Positions 10,971 through 22,734 of a stretch of 64,000 nt of DNA are shown here, piece after piece. Location: assembly GCA_026119935.1 (NCBI GenBank), contig JALRMH010000015.1, positions 186,001-250,000 on the forward strand. The letters run 5' to 3'. The first letter of the stretch is position 1; each line of letters starts with the position of its first letter. The position numbers were made by a program, and so were the translations under genes. This DNA comes from Endothia cerciana. Lineage: Eukaryota; Ascomycota; Sordariomycetes; Diaporthales; Cryphonectriaceae. Under the pieces are notes generated by a model. That model was not told the DNA's origin and made no database searches. It saw only the letters and a program-made list of their open reading frames with translations.

Positions 10971-12743
10971 ATGGATGGCATTACCACCAACGTTGCAGCC
11001 ATGGAGCTGGACGTCAACGAAGACGAGGCTCCTTTGACGCTCATGGACCTACCTGTCGAGATCCACCTGAAGATCATCGGGCAATGCTTCCTCGACCCAC
11101 CTCGCATCCCCGAGCCTGAGAACGGTCCCCTCGGCAGACACGTCCGCCGTGACACCCGAGTGCTGCTGGGCGGTTCCCTACGTGATCTCACACTCGTCAA
11201 CAGACACTTCCGCACCCTGACTGCTCCCCACCTGTTCGAGAGCATCTGTATCGACGACGCCAGCGAGTCCACAAAGGAGGACAAACTCAGAGACACGCAC
11301 CAGGCCCTGGTCGGCATGCCCACCTACGAGTGGCTCCGGCACATGAAAAAGTTCACCATCTCCCTGGGTCGCACCCCAAACCCGCACAAGGCCCACGCCG
11401 GTCAGGACTTCATTGAGATGCTCAACTACATGCAGTGGCCGACCACTATGCGCTACGTGTTCGAGAAACAGTCCGTCACCTACACGGTCCTCAACGATGT
11501 AAGGGGACTCCTGACGAAGTGGCGCCGCCGTGGTATGGGCTTCATGGTCTTCAAGGTCTGCCAGCTGGAACTTTCCTGCCCGTGGGGCAGTCATCTCTGG
11601 GACTTCCAGTTCCTCACCTGGCCCTACCTGAACACTGAGCGCATCTGGCTGGACTTCAACACGGCCGGCCTGCGTCCGCAGAGCCTCGCCCTCGAGAAGC
11701 TGGGCAATCTCGAGTACGTGATGCACCGCTCCCACCCCATGGGCTTCTTCAAGAGTGGCGTCGAACTGGATATGTTCGAGGGCTTCACGGTTGCCGACGG
11801 CCGCCGCCCGCCCAAGCTGCGCCAGCTCGCCCACACCATGCAGACCGTCAAGCACTTTGCGATGTGCGGTGTGCTCAAGGGTCCTGTTACCGAGATTGCC
11901 CCCCTCATCCGTGACATGCGCTCCCTCGAACAGCTCGACATCACAGACCAACAGGCGATCACCGACGATGAGATCTATGCCACTGCCGAGATGGCCCACC
12001 CCATGGCCGATATCGACTGGGCTATGAAGCACAGCCGTCTCCTCCGCGAGCACCCCCACAACGTCGACCGCACGGAGGCGGCCAGCCTCTTCTTCAACGC
12101 CCTCCCCAAGCTGCAGCGCATCTGCTTCGTCCGCGACCAGATCGGCACGTTCTACCACGCAGTCCGTGACGAGCAGACGGGTGCGCTCGAGCATGTCGAG
12201 GAGGGCGAGACGGTTCAGGAGCGCTTCCACTACCTGCGGTACACCAACAACCAAGCTGCCTGGCGCTGCGGCTTTCCCAATCGCCTCGGATACAATCTGT
12301 GGGACCGCCTACAGGGCTGCTCCTGGTGCAGGACGGAGGAGGCATTCTGGCTGATCCCGGCGTACCTGGCCGGTGATGAGAGCGTCATCGTCCCCAACCT
12401 GAGGTTCGACGTCGCACATAGGGAGGTTTATGGAGTCATGCCGCCTGAGGAGGAGGAGAGGATCGAGAGGTTGAGGATCAAGTCGGACGAGCGCTGGCGA
12501 CTGGAGCAGGATCGTCAGAGGCGCGATGCGTACAATCGCAGACAGAACGCGGACTCGTGGACGTGCTCGCAAGGCCCAGGCTTAGGAGCAGAGGAAGGCT
12601 CGGGAGCAGAAGGAGGCTCGGGCACAGTAGGAATGCCAGTCTTGGGACTAGTTGCACTCCCCAGTGATATCTACAAGGACGGTGGGACTTGGTCAAGGCA
12701 GGACAGTGTCATATGCCGCAGTCAGATTTCAGAAACACACTGA
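10971..12743 (+). CDS. F-box-like protein
   Basis: A single 590-aa exon. Residues about 22-90 read as an F-box (LTLMDLPVEIHLKIIGQCF, then DLTLVNRHFRTLTAPHLFES), the module that binds Skp1 in SCF ubiquitin ligases. The rest is a long Leu/Trp-rich region typical of fungal F-box proteins with unknown substrate adaptors. The C-terminal 110 residues turn charged and helical (EEEERIERLRIKSDERWRLE). The last ~50 residues are Gly/Ser-rich and unlike what precedes; a neighbouring frame continues the Lys/Arg/Glu/Gln-rich pattern, so the end may be frameshifted (see findings). No intron was needed. The gene converges with the rhodopsin-like gene, with 38 bp between the stop codons. It could be called a hypothetical F-box/LRR-like protein; no substrate is suggested. 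Confidence 0.8.
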   Translation: MDGITTNVAAMELDVNEDEAPLTLMDLPVEIHLKIIGQCFLDPPRIPEPENGPLGRHVRRDTRVLLGGSLRDLTLVNRHFRTLTAPHLFESICIDDASESTKEDKLRDTHQALVGMPTYEWLRHMKKFTISLGRTPNPHKAHAGQDFIEMLNYMQWPTTMRYVFEKQSVTYTVLNDVRGLLTKWRRRGMGFMVFKVCQLELSCPWGSHLWDFQFLTWPYLNTERIWLDFNTAGLRPQSLALEKLGNLEYVMHRSHPMGFFKSGVELDMFEGFTVADGRRPPKLRQLAHTMQTVKHFAMCGVLKGPVTEIAPLIRDMRSLEQLDITDQQAITDDEIYATAEMAHPMADIDWAMKHSRLLREHPHNVDRTEAASLFFNALPKLQRICFVRDQIGTFYHAVRDEQTGALEHVEEGETVQERFHYLRYTNNQAAWRCGFPNRLGYNLWDRLQGCSWCRTEEAFWLIPAYLAGDESVIVPNLRFDVAHREVYGVMPPEEEERIERLRIKSDERWRLEQDRQRRDAYNRRQNADSWTCSQGPGLGAEEGSGAEGGSGTVGMPVLGLVALPSDIYKDGGTWSRQDSVICRSQISETH

Positions 12744-12781
12744 CTGCGGTACTTACGAGTCGATTGAAGTCAATCCAAGAC

Positions 12782-14277
12782 CTAAACCATGTCGTCGTCC
12801 CATCTCTTGAAATAGACAGCCTTGCGGCTCCCAGGTGATAACTCGCCCAAAGTCGGGCTGCTCGGAACCATCTCAATCTCGCCACTGTGATTACGGTAGT
12901 GCCATCTCGCCTGGATAGGTAGCGAGATCGTGACCTGGTCCCCACTTGGCAGAGAGGCCTTCCTAGGAGCGTAAGTGCTGAGGCTAGACTGCCGCCTGGG
13001 AGCACCCATCCGGCCTACCGACTGCCCACCGTATGGTTCCCTTGCGTCATGACCGGACTGCCCAAAGCTCGACGCACGCGTCGTGGTGAAGATCGCGTTG
13101 AACTTCCGGAACAGGGGTTTCAGCGTCGCCAGTGACGACGCCGTCAAGGCGGTCCCGATCTCGATCGTGCTCCACGTCGCCAGGGGCGTGAACTCGTACA
13201 GGTAGTCGTTGTGCTCCACGAGCCCCTTGGCGTAGAAGACTCGTATGATTGTTGCGATGGACGCCCTGCTCGCCTGGTCAGATGGCTGCAGGCAGGGACG
13301 AATGCGCGATGTGGACTCGATAACCCTCCGGTCCCTTCACCTTGGTGACTGGCGGTATTGAGAAGCATGTAAGGAAAGGGAGTACCCACACCGACCCGAT
13401 GGCCAGGATGATGCTGATGGAGGCCTTGGTCCTGCGGTCCAGCCTGGCCCTCCAGACGACCGTGGCCGGCAGGATCGCCAGCATCCAGTCCGCCACGCAG
13501 TTCGCGACGGTGGCGATGTAGCTTATGGATGTTGCCGCGACCGAGGGGTTGCACCGGCCGCTGGCCGGCGGGACGGGGTCATAGCGCGTCCACACGTACT
13601 CAACGGGCTGGCAGGCGAAGATGGCGATGAAGAAGTATGCACCATAGAAGAGCCCTACGATCACGAGCATGGTCCAGATGCTGACCCGCTGCCACTTCTG
13701 GTGAGAGGCTTCGGACCGTCAGCTTTCACGCACTAGAAGGCAGTAAGGTTTTTTCCAAAGAAGAAAAAAATAAAAAAAAAAGAGAGAGAGAGGGGGGGCG
13801 GGGGGGGGGGGGAAAGAAACTATCAGGAGTACCAGAGCATATCCGAACCAGAAATAGGCCAACTATGACTTTTACAAGGTACGACAGGGCAATGTAGATT
13901 ATTGCCGCAATGAAGCAGAATTTCGTGGCGATGGGTAGAGCTGATGGGGCGACGTCCGCTTGATGCTTCCCCAGTCCATAGCTAATACTGATGAGAGCCA
14001 GCGTGGCGAATACGATGTAGATCAACTGTTAAAATAGTGAGATTAGCAACCAGGATTAGAGAGGCCATGCCTGTTGCACTTTGAAATACAAGAGGCAAGG
14101 GTGGTGAGCAAGTTGACATACAAGTGCTAGAATAGCTAGATAGTCCTCTAGAAAGAAGCGCTTAAGTATGAATCCCATCGTGTAACAACGCATAGACACG
14201 GTGATGAGACAGAGGAGGAAGAAAGTGAGGACCACGCCCTCCAGCTCCGGCCCGCGGTTGTCGCCCATTGTAACCAT
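12782..14277 (-). CDS. fungal rhodopsin-family (PTH11-like) seven-helix membrane protein
   Basis: Four exons on minus: 14277-14122, 14025-13833, 13708-13390 and 13265-12782, 383 aa. It begins MVTMGDNRGPELEG and follows the family order: helix 1 (VVLTFFLLCLITVSMRCY), an FFLEDYLAILAL helix, the conserved GLGKH loop, then CQPVEYVW before a Cys-containing extracellular loop, CVADWMLAILPATVVW, and IGSVASIATIIRVFY made by joining exons 3 and 4. The last ~110 residues are a cytoplasmic Ser/Arg/Pro-rich tail. Intron 3 uses GTGGGT and a GAGCAG acceptor 11 nt after a CTGAC branch. Intron 2 (124 nt) contains an A-rich, (AG)n and G13 tract. PTH11-like proteins are orphan plasma-membrane receptors, some needed for host sensing; the ligand here is unknown. 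Only the ATG at 14277 gives a genuine start; upstream in-frame codons are not ATG. Confidence 0.9.
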
Positions 14278-17200
14278 GGCAGCCTCCAAAGGCAATGCCT
14301 TATGCCTTTCAGAACGAGTAATGATGAGTTAGACTCCAAAAGTTGCAAACGCCAAACTCACAAATGCAGGCACGCGAGCATGGAGAGGCATCTCCTAGCT
14401 ACTATATAGACTCCATATCGAGTCAATGTATGTCGAGCAAATAAAGTAGTCGCACCCACACGCCGCTCGAGTCTGCAAGAGCTTCGCTGAAGCGGGACTT
14501 TCCAGACCCGCACCAGAAGTCCGACATGTTTATGGGACTGCGGACGCAATGAAGACACAGACAGGAATGACGGCAGTGCCGGATCTTTGTGGAGGTTGTA
14601 CTGCAGGTGGCAGGTGACCTTATCAACGTGCACCTACACTTGCGTTACAATTCGACAGTAGCACTAGCCCCTACATATGCCGACCCTTGCATCTGCAAGA
14701 CATCTTCGATTTACCACTGGTCGTCGCGGGGGTCCGCGTGCATGATGGTGCCTTTTGAAGATGGAGACCTATGATGGGTGGAATCTTGGTTCGGACAGGT
14801 TATGTTTCGATGCTCGGCAAGTCCCGAGGTTGCAAGCAAGTCAAACTCCAGTGTGCAAACCCTGAGTTGCGAGTACTTATAAGCAAGCGTTGTGTGGTGC
14901 TGGCAGACTCTGTCTTCCGCGGAGCCCCCGTGCGTATTATCCACATGCTGAGCACATACGTGTTTGTCGTCTCTCTGCTTCGCCTCTCACCCCCCCCTCC
15001 AGACGCTGCACTCGCAGGTTCGACCGCACATGGGCCCAAATAATGGCTGGCTAGCTGCATCTAACACTATTATGCATGGCCTACGCTGTGCAGTATGGCG
15101 GCTACATCTTGATAGCTGCCAATTTCGGACGCGATATATCGGCAGAGAGCCCCCCTTTGGGCGTCGTCTCCTCGGTGAAGCTCCACCCTGCCGAAGGTGC
15201 TTTATTGCCGGAGGGACATTGCATGTGCGTGTCCACTGAGGTCGAGACAACAGTGTCTCAATGTCTTCGCGTCATTTAGTACGCACCGAAATACGACTCC
15301 GACAGCTCTTGAGCCACCGGTCCACACCTTAGGAGCCGAGCTTCGCTGATCCCAAGGAGCAGCTCTACTCATGTTGACTGTATCTCCTGAAGTCGCACGA
15401 TTTCACTACCAAAATACCGGCTCCGTTATGTGGCAGGTATCTCTCCAGTAACAAGGCCAGTAACGGCTTATTCCCCTCTCTTTCATTGTTTTCTTTTACG
15501 ACTTCCTTGATACCATAAATTCAGGTTTGATTTGAGATTGAGACTGAGGCTCCTCCTGTCTCCCATCTGTGATTCTTTCTCGGCTCGGGTATCATACCTT
15601 GTCAGTGAACTCCCATCTGAGGTTAACGCCGAGATGGAGCTACTGCCAGTGGGGTTGCCATGCATTATGGCTGCAGGTGGTGCTGCATGGCAGCGGGGTG
15701 GGTTCCATCTGCATGGCCAGTCGTGGGAAGACTGACCGAAGAGTGAAGATGACAACGCAGTAGTCCCTGTACGCCGCGGAGTGCAGAGACGTGCCCAAGG
15801 AAGGAGATGGAGATTCGCTGGCAGTGACTTTTCGTTCGAGCCCTCGCATGAATGGGTACCAGATCGGGGCGCGCACGGGGTTGACCCCTATGCGGAGCTA
15901 GACTTTGAGGAGAGGGGCTGGGAAGGCTCTACGAAAGAGTGGATTCATACAAAATGTTCCTCACGTAGGATGTTCATCGCACAGGCGAAGTGGGATCACG
16001 ATAACAGACGTTTGAGATCTTCCGGTGACCCATCTTTCATGAAGAGCGGCTACTGCAAAATGAAAGGCCGAGGTCGGCAGTGCTCGTCGGACATGGCCCA
16101 CAGCTCGGCCGGAACGATCCAGCGGGCCTGATATCGTAGATCCGGCATCTTTGTACCCCCACGCTTTTTCCCGAATATGTAGATGAAACGATCTTAGATG
16201 TAGCATATCCACGGGAACTCCTCCATGCTCCCTGCTTCTTCACGAACAGCGGGGCACTACCGCGAACAATGACTGCTCCTTCTAGCTTTAAAGCGAGTTG
16301 AAACCGCTGTGTCTGATTAGAGAGGGACAGGGAAAGCGTAGAAGAAAGCTGTGAACGTTTGGTGTGACGACAGAGTGAGCGGGGGAAATCGAAGAGGCCG
16401 TCAGGAATGGGTTGTACCCTACGAGCTCCCACAAGATGCCGTAGAACCATTGGTGCAGCCGCTGCAAGCACGGGGCATCAAAGACCCGACTTTCGGCTTC
16501 AGCTGGAATCTCCGCGAGGACACAAGCGTCTTTGGCTGAGGTTGAGAAGCCTAGTACATGGCCAAGAAGAGTATTCAATGTGCACGAGTGCCTATGCATT
16601 ATCTAAGTGCTGCTCAGATCGACACGCCAACCCCCCTCGTAAATGCCTCGAACCTGGCACTAAGTATGCCTAAAGTAGATCTTCAAACGCGATGATACCT
16701 GGTCTAGATCAGTCAGAAGCTTAGGCATATGAGCCGGTGTATATTCGCCGTTTCAAGCCTCCTCAAGCTTTACAATTGGGTGTCCAGATAAGATTGCACC
16801 AGGCAGACAGTATCTGAATGACTAGACAACCTCTCTTAGACAAAGGCTGTATAGCGATGTACTTTGGCTAGATTGTCGGGAAATCTTGTTCATATATATA
16901 TATATACCACAGAGAACCATCAAGTCTTGTGGTTTACAGTATAAGCAGCCCTCCTTTGGCGCGTCCACATTGACACGGAGACAAACACATCGACGTTCGC
17001 AAAGCTGAGGTCCTTTCGAATTCCTGCTATGCGCGCACACCGCTTCTCCACAAGTCATCCTGAGGGTTGCCTTTCATACACATTCCGTCGCATACGCATC
17101 GTCCTTTGCATCAGCACACCACTCGGTGCGCTGTTGCCAGGGCCGGGGTACCGTCTTCGACCAATGTGCCGATAATGATCCTGTCATGGGCACTTATCTC

Positions 17201-19181
17201 ACGCATTTTACCTGTGTCTTGAGCGTACTCAAATAGCGACCTCCCGGGGTGTGGCTCGAGGCTTGTATGATGGGAAGACCAAGCAGGTTTGGCTAAAGAA
17301 TTGATGTTACTTAGGATGGTGTAAATGCGAGTGTGAGACTTATTTATAGTGTGATGGTCTCTAATCCCACCTAATATCTATCAAATCATGAAATGCACAC
17401 GAATGAAGTGTTTATTGAGGCAAACAACGTCAACGCTCTGTGGCGATTTCAGCTACCCAATCTTCAATAGCAAAGGGGACAGGATTTGCCGTAGATCTAC
17501 AGAGGATGTCGACCCATCTAATCCATTGACCATCTCGACCCGCGTACTACCATTTCCTTGCCCTGTCGAATCCCTCCAGGCTCGAATACCCATGCCTGAG
17601 TACCCATGCCCCTCTCGCCTTCAAATATAGACCTTGTCGAGAACCACCCTCATAGGTAAACCTTATCCTAATCATGCTCTTGTTCTCGTTCCTGTATCGC
17701 CAGCTCCTATGCTGCTGCCAAGACACCTTAGATTTGGCGGCTGGGAGGGAATGTCTACAACATAAATATGTCAGTGATTCGAAGCTTACCCGAAACGAGG
17801 TTCATATTTTGTCATGGATTGTAACATACCACCGAACACACTCTCTAATTTAGTTCAGTTTCAGAACGTGCAACGCTGCATGGGGCATTTCATGTGTGCC
17901 GTGCCTCAGTCTCATTCTCCTCCATATGCCAAAGGACCTTGTCAACTTCGGCGACAACTCCAACGCGCCCGGCAGCATTGTAAAACTGTTGTATGGGGGC
18001 TCTCATGGTTGCTTTGAAACATTCCTCGTGATCTTGGGTATTGCTTGGAAAATCGATGCAGCCATTGGTGATTCGAACAGTTGTAGGATGACTGCCGCCA
18101 CAGTTGCCAGCATTGGTCAGTATCTTCATACGCTACGAGACGTATTGATCTCTAGGGTTTTGAGGCCATTTTCACTGATGATCTGGGTTCTCTATATCTT
18201 TGGGTAAATATGTTTCACCTGAAGCTTCCAGAACGGCTTATTCTCTTTGAACCTGACATTGACCTCCTGGTCTTGTATTTCCGTATGGATGCCATTTCGG
18301 TGCCAGGACCAGTGACGAAGAAAGAAACTCGTACACTGAATATTGGGTATTTGACCGCCCAGCTGCTCCATTAGTGCGCAGTTCGGGCGGGTATGTACTT
18401 GATGCTGGGTGGGTAACATGGAGCGACCCAGCGCTGGGCAAAGTCTCAAAAGCCAGGCCCAAGAAGTGTCGAGGAGCGGAGACACGGAATTATACTACGT
18501 AGTGCCTATGCCCTTCGGGAATCCAAGTTGTAATTCCGACCGTGCTTGGAACGAGCGGTCGCCCAAGATTCGGCCAACTCTGAATTACCAACTTTTCTCG
18601 GCGCATGGGTGATCCACCAAGTCCACCAACTACAGACGCCAAGCGTCTTGGTCATGCTGACAAAGTGAAGGGGGGGGGGGGGGGAAACCGGTGCGCTGCT
18701 GCGGGTCGTCTCACCCAGAGCCTAAAAACGATAAGGCACGCAAATTCTGGACGCTGGGAACACTGACGGATATTCTGAGGCCACGATATCTGCATCCTCG
18801 GGCTCGGGTTTACCACGCGGTAGTTGCGCCCAGCTGCAAGTCCGCACCGCTTTTTAGGACCAGGGCAACCCGAGACGTCAATGACGCTACGGCCGACATG
18901 GTGCCGCCGACAGCTGGAGAGTCCTATGGGGCCTCCAGGGCCGTGACTCGAACCTTGTCAACGGCCGCCACCCGCGGCGTCTAAATAAGCTCTGGATAAT
19001 CATTTGATAATGTTGCTAATCACGACATCCCACCGAAAGCCATGCAGCTCATAAACTATATGACCCACCTTGGTGATAAGGTGTAGTGTAAAGAACAGAC
19101 CTCAAGACCGTTATTTCAAGTACGCTGCTGTAGCCCCCCTAGCCTCACACCCGATCTCAGCACCACGTCCCCGCAGGAATC
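14278..19181. other. 4.9-kb AT-richer gene-poor region
   Basis: No gene recognised. Open frames at 15781-16131 (+), 16037-16471 (-), 16351-16539 (+) and 17890-18485 (-) are short, overlap on both strands and lack family matches. The segment 16.1-18.7 kb is visibly more AT-rich than the genes, which would suit old repeat-induced point mutation or simply relaxed sequence. G15 at 18670-18684. The last ~100 bp precede the monooxygenase start. Confidence 0.5.
18670..18684 (+). repeat. G15 homopolymer
   Basis: Fifteen consecutive G. Confidence 0.95.
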
Positions 19182-21036
19182 ATGGGCGACTCACACACGA
19201 TGAGCGACGAGGCAGTCAAGACCCCCTTCCTGATTGTCGGCGCCGGGCCGGCAGGCGCCTCGCTGGCCTGCTTCCTGGCGGACCACGGGCTCACGGGCAT
19301 CATGATCGCCGCGGCGCCGGGGACCGCCGAGACACCGCGCGCGCACATCACCAACATGGCCGGGCTCGAGTGCCTGCGGGACATCGGCCTGGAGGAGGCG
19401 TGCCACAAGGCGTCGGCCAGCGGCGACAACATGGCGCACACGCGGTGGTGCCGCACAATGGCGGGCGACGAGTTCGCCCGCGCCTACAGCTGGGGAAACG
19501 ACCCCCGGCGGAAGGGCGACTACGACGCCGCCAGCCCCTGCAGCCACGTCGACCTGCCGCAGACGGAGCTGGAGCCCATCCTGACGACGAGGGCGGTGCA
19601 CAGGGGGTGGACGCTGAGGTTCAACACGAGGCTGCTGACGTTCACGCGGCCGCGGGAGGATGTCATCATCAGCGAGGTCGAGGACGGTGTCACCGGCAAG
19701 AAGTACAAGATCCGGTCGAAGTACCTCTTTGGCTGCGACGGCGCGAGGAGCCAGGTGGTCCGGGAGCTGGGTCTCCCGCTGGACAAGAAGCCAGGCCAGG
19801 GCTTGGCGTTGAACATCTTGGTTAAGGCCGATATGACGCATTTGATTGCAAACCGCACGGGGAACCTGCACTGGGTGTTTCTGCCCGAGAAAGACTACCC
19901 GCCGTGGTGCTGGGCGGCGATCATTAGGATGGTCAAGCCGTGGAAAGAGTGGATGGTTATCTGCTTGCCCGTGCCGGGGGCGGACCTCACCATCGACCAC
20001 TTCAGCCCTACTTACGACGAAGCCATACCCCGGGTGAAGGAGCTCATCGGCGACGACTCCGTGAACGTCGAGATCCTGGATATGAGCAAGTGGTGGATCA
20101 ACGAGATCGTGGCCGAGTACTACTCTGACGGAAACGTGTAAGTGCGCGATCTTAATGGCGGTTATGAAAGTCATCCTGACGCTGGGTATATGTAGGCACT
20201 GCTTTGGAGATGCGACCCATCGCCATCCGCCATTCAATGGTCTGGGTTCAAACACCTGTATACAAGATGCGTTCAACCTCGCTTGGAAGATCGCGTTTGT
20301 CGAGGCGGGCAAGGCCGGCCCCAAGCTCCTCGAGACTTTCAGCACAGAGCGCCAGCCAGTGGGCAGGGACGTCATCACGCGAGCGAATCAGGGCCTGCGT
20401 GATCACATGGGCTGGATCCAGGCCATAGGCATGATGGAGCCCGACAAGGAGGTGCGAAAGAAGACACTGGCAGAGTTTGATGACCCGGGCCCACTGGGGC
20501 GCAAGAAACGACAAGACTTCCAGAAAGGCATCGAAAATACGTCTGCTGAGTTTCACGGGTTGGGTATCGAGATGAACCAGCGATACGCTTCGGACGCCGT
20601 CTATCTGGAGGACGAAGGCACACCTCCGCCTCTGCCCGAGGACTCAGTCAAGCAGCTCCTGATCAGCACGTTCCCTGGCAAGAGGCTGCCTCACGCGTGG
20701 CTGAACAACCGGATACCGGGCAAGAAGTTCTCAACAATTGACCTTGCAGGTCACCGGCGGTTCTGCCTGCTCACGGGGCCGGGCGGCGAGAACTGGAAGG
20801 CTGCGGCTGAGAAGGTCAGTAAGGCCTTGGGCGTGGAGATCAAGGCCTACTCGATCGGCTGGAGGCAGGACTGCGAGGATGTTTACTTTGACTGGTCCCG
20901 ACGCAGGGAGGTTGAGGATGATGGATGTGTGCTTGTGCGCCCGGATCGTTTCGTGGCCTGGAGATCGAAAGAGATGGTATCCGACGCCGGGACAAAACTC
21001 GAGAGGGTCATGCGAAAGGTTTTGTCTTTGGTATGA
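19182..21036 (+). CDS. FAD-dependent aromatic-ring monooxygenase
   Basis: Two exons, 19182-20137 and 20196-21036, 598 aa. The intron (58 nt) has a GTAAGT donor, CTGAC branch and TAG acceptor. It has the three marks of class A flavoprotein hydroxylases: the dinucleotide-binding GAGPAG at residues 20-25, the DG motif (FGCDGARSQ, about 183-191) and the GD motif (GDATHRHPP, 323-331) formed just after the splice junction. The C-terminal ~200 residues match the thioredoxin-like domain of phenol 2-monooxygenase and 2,4-dichlorophenol 6-monooxygenase relatives, without catalytic Cys. The enzyme would hydroxylate a phenolic substrate using NAD(P)H and O2 in the cytosol. There is no signal peptide. A second ATG six codons on is possible. 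The gene converges with the DNAJC28-type gene 81 bp away. The substrate cannot be told; catabolism of phenolics or secondary metabolism are both open. Confidence 0.94.
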
Positions 21037-21117
21037 GCCGTGCACAACGCAGCGGGTATAATACTAAGCTAGAGTAGAGTAGATTGGCATTTATTCTCCT
21101 CAACAGAATGTCGGAGA

Positions 21118-22734
21118 TCATTGCCAGAGGTCTCTCCACATTTCTTTGAATCCGTAATGAGGTGTCTTTGAGTCATACACCTTCGCAGACCGGCTCTCCT
21201 TAGCAAATCGATCCAGCAGACTTCCGGCCTGATGTCCGCCCTGGTTGAGCAATGACTTCTCCGGGCGTCGGGCACGCTCTTTTATCTCATTGGCAAGCTG
21301 CGGCGCGACGTCGGCAAGGCATGCTTTGAGCTCTCGGTCGAGGTTGAAGTAGGGCTTCTTTGCCAGCTCTGGGGCCATGAGGTTGTACGCTCGCGTCAAC
21401 TTATTGAGGTTGCTGATGGCCAACTCCATATATGATCTCTCCGTGGTTTCCCACGCAATATCCCTAAAAGGACGCACTAGGGTCACTTGAGGTTCAGCAT
21501 TATCCGGCGGGTTTTCCACGTGACCAGCTGATGAAGGCTCTGGAGGCTCTGGCAAGGCTTCTTGCCTCATGGCAACCATGACGACGTCATCTGTGGAAGT
21601 CGTCGGCACTGCCATTTGGTCCGAGGTTCTTCGGCGTGGATTGTGTACCTCTTCTGCTCGAGCGTACTCTTGCGCCCTCCTCATCTGCTCTTCGAGCGAG
21701 CCGCCGTGACTGGCGATCATCCTGGCGGCATGACGCTTCCAGTCATTCCGCAACCGCGCCCGGAAGACGTTGGCAGCCTTGACCACTTCTTGTTGCTTTT
21801 CTATCCATGGTGGTACAATCTCTTGTTTCTTGATCATTTTGTTCATGATGTATTCCGTGGTGTCGATGAAGGGGTTGTCCGCCCGCGCGTCGCGCGCGAC
21901 GCCCTTGCCGCGTGGGATATTTTTAAACTGTCCCCTCGCAATAGCATCCTCGATCCTCTCGTTTGCGAGAGCGGCGAGCCCCGATATCGTGTTCGGCAAC
22001 GCTCGAGCAGCAGGCGTGAACCGGTCTCTGAGCTCCTTCTTCATAGCCTCGCGCTCCTCGTCGCTCAGACCGCGCCCCTTCTCTTTCATGCCCAGACCGG
22101 TATACACGCTGGCGGCCTCTTTTGCATTCGCCGCCTTGCGCCCAGCACTGACAGAAGGCTGTCTCTTCAGCCGCATGTCCACTGGTATGCTCGATAGCGA
22201 CTGGACGCTCGGCTTGCCCCGTAAGCCTGGCGCCAAGGGCCTGCGCGCATCGTCGAGCATTCGCAATACTGCGTCCGACTGTGTCTCCTGACCCGTCCAC
22301 GGCTGTGCAGATGCTATGTCCCTTGTTCCCGACCCCGCGGCTTCAGGCACGTTGCCCACGCGGCCTGCTTCTCGCAATGCTCCCCCGTGCTCGTCCCGGA
22401 ACTTGGCGTCGGCAATCTTGTCGAGCAGGCGGTTCTTCAGCTCCTCGTTGAAGCCTGCGTCTTCGACCGCCCGTCTCCCAGCCCTACCGCCAGTGAAAAG
22501 AGCTTCCTCTGTGGCCTCCTCGAGACGACGCACCATTGGCCCCGGTTCCGGCGCGGCTGTGTTGGTTGCCTTCTCAACATCTTGATGCTTGCTCGAGCAG
22601 CTCGAGTCTGGACTCGACAGGCTGTGTTTCTCGGAATACGGCCGCGTCGCGTGAAGGGCGGCCGAGGCGAGTCGAGAGGATCGACGCCGGAAGGCTCTTA
22701 GGCAGCACTCGGCAGCACGGGGCGAGAGCGCCAT
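21118..22734 (-). CDS. mitochondrial DNAJC28-like (DUF1992) protein
   Basis: A single exon of 538 aa on the minus strand. The Arg/Ser/Ala-rich start (MALSPRAAECCLRAFRRRSS) is a typical mitochondrial presequence. Residues about 255-330 carry the DnaJ-homologue-C28 conserved domain (LANERIEDAIARGQFKNIPR, then GKG, DNPFIDTTEYIMNKMIKKQ and PPWIEKQQEV). The following Arg-rich helix and the C-terminal YNLMAPELAKKPYFNLDREL block also belong to this family. No J-domain (HPD) is present, as is common for fungal members. The family is poorly characterised; links to mitochondria or Golgi have been proposed for the animal form, so a precise role is not given. The segment between the presequence and the domain is low-complexity and acidic. 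The ATG at 22734 is the only sensible start. Confidence 0.85.
   Translation of the reverse strand: MALSPRAAECCLRAFRRRSSRLASAALHATRPYSEKHSLSSPDSSCSSKHQDVEKATNTAAPEPGPMVRRLEEATEEALFTGGRAGRRAVEDAGFNEELKNRLLDKIADAKFRDEHGGALREAGRVGNVPEAAGSGTRDIASAQPWTGQETQSDAVLRMLDDARRPLAPGLRGKPSVQSLSSIPVDMRLKRQPSVSAGRKAANAKEAASVYTGLGMKEKGRGLSDEEREAMKKELRDRFTPAARALPNTISGLAALANERIEDAIARGQFKNIPRGKGVARDARADNPFIDTTEYIMNKMIKKQEIVPPWIEKQQEVVKAANVFRARLRNDWKRHAARMIASHGGSLEEQMRRAQEYARAEEVHNPRRRTSDQMAVPTTSTDDVVMVAMRQEALPEPPEPSSAGHVENPPDNAEPQVTLVRPFRDIAWETTERSYMELAISNLNKLTRAYNLMAPELAKKPYFNLDRELKACLADVAPQLANEIKERARRPEKSLLNQGGHQAGSLLDRFAKESRSAKVYDSKTPHYGFKEMWRDLWQ

Noticed and set aside
11178..12254. 358-codon minus frame opposite the F-box gene
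   Set aside because: Antisense shadow of a GC3-biased gene; no ATG-led domain.
13384..13391. Other donors (GTACTC, GTGTGG) for the third intron of the rhodopsin-like gene
   Set aside because: They give extra or missing residues in helix 6; GTGGGT with the GAGCAG acceptor rebuilds the family's helix exactly and keeps phase.
17818..18485. Two minus-strand open pieces (with HRNGIHTEIQDQEV and NGCIDFPSNTQDHEE) separated by a GTGAAA donor, CTGAC branch and GCAG acceptor
   Set aside because: The phases on the two sides do not match for the frame that looks coding, third positions are AT-rich unlike other genes, and no family was recognised.
19191..20378. 395-codon minus frame opposite the monooxygenase
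   Set aside because: Antisense shadow; the plus strand has all flavoprotein motifs.
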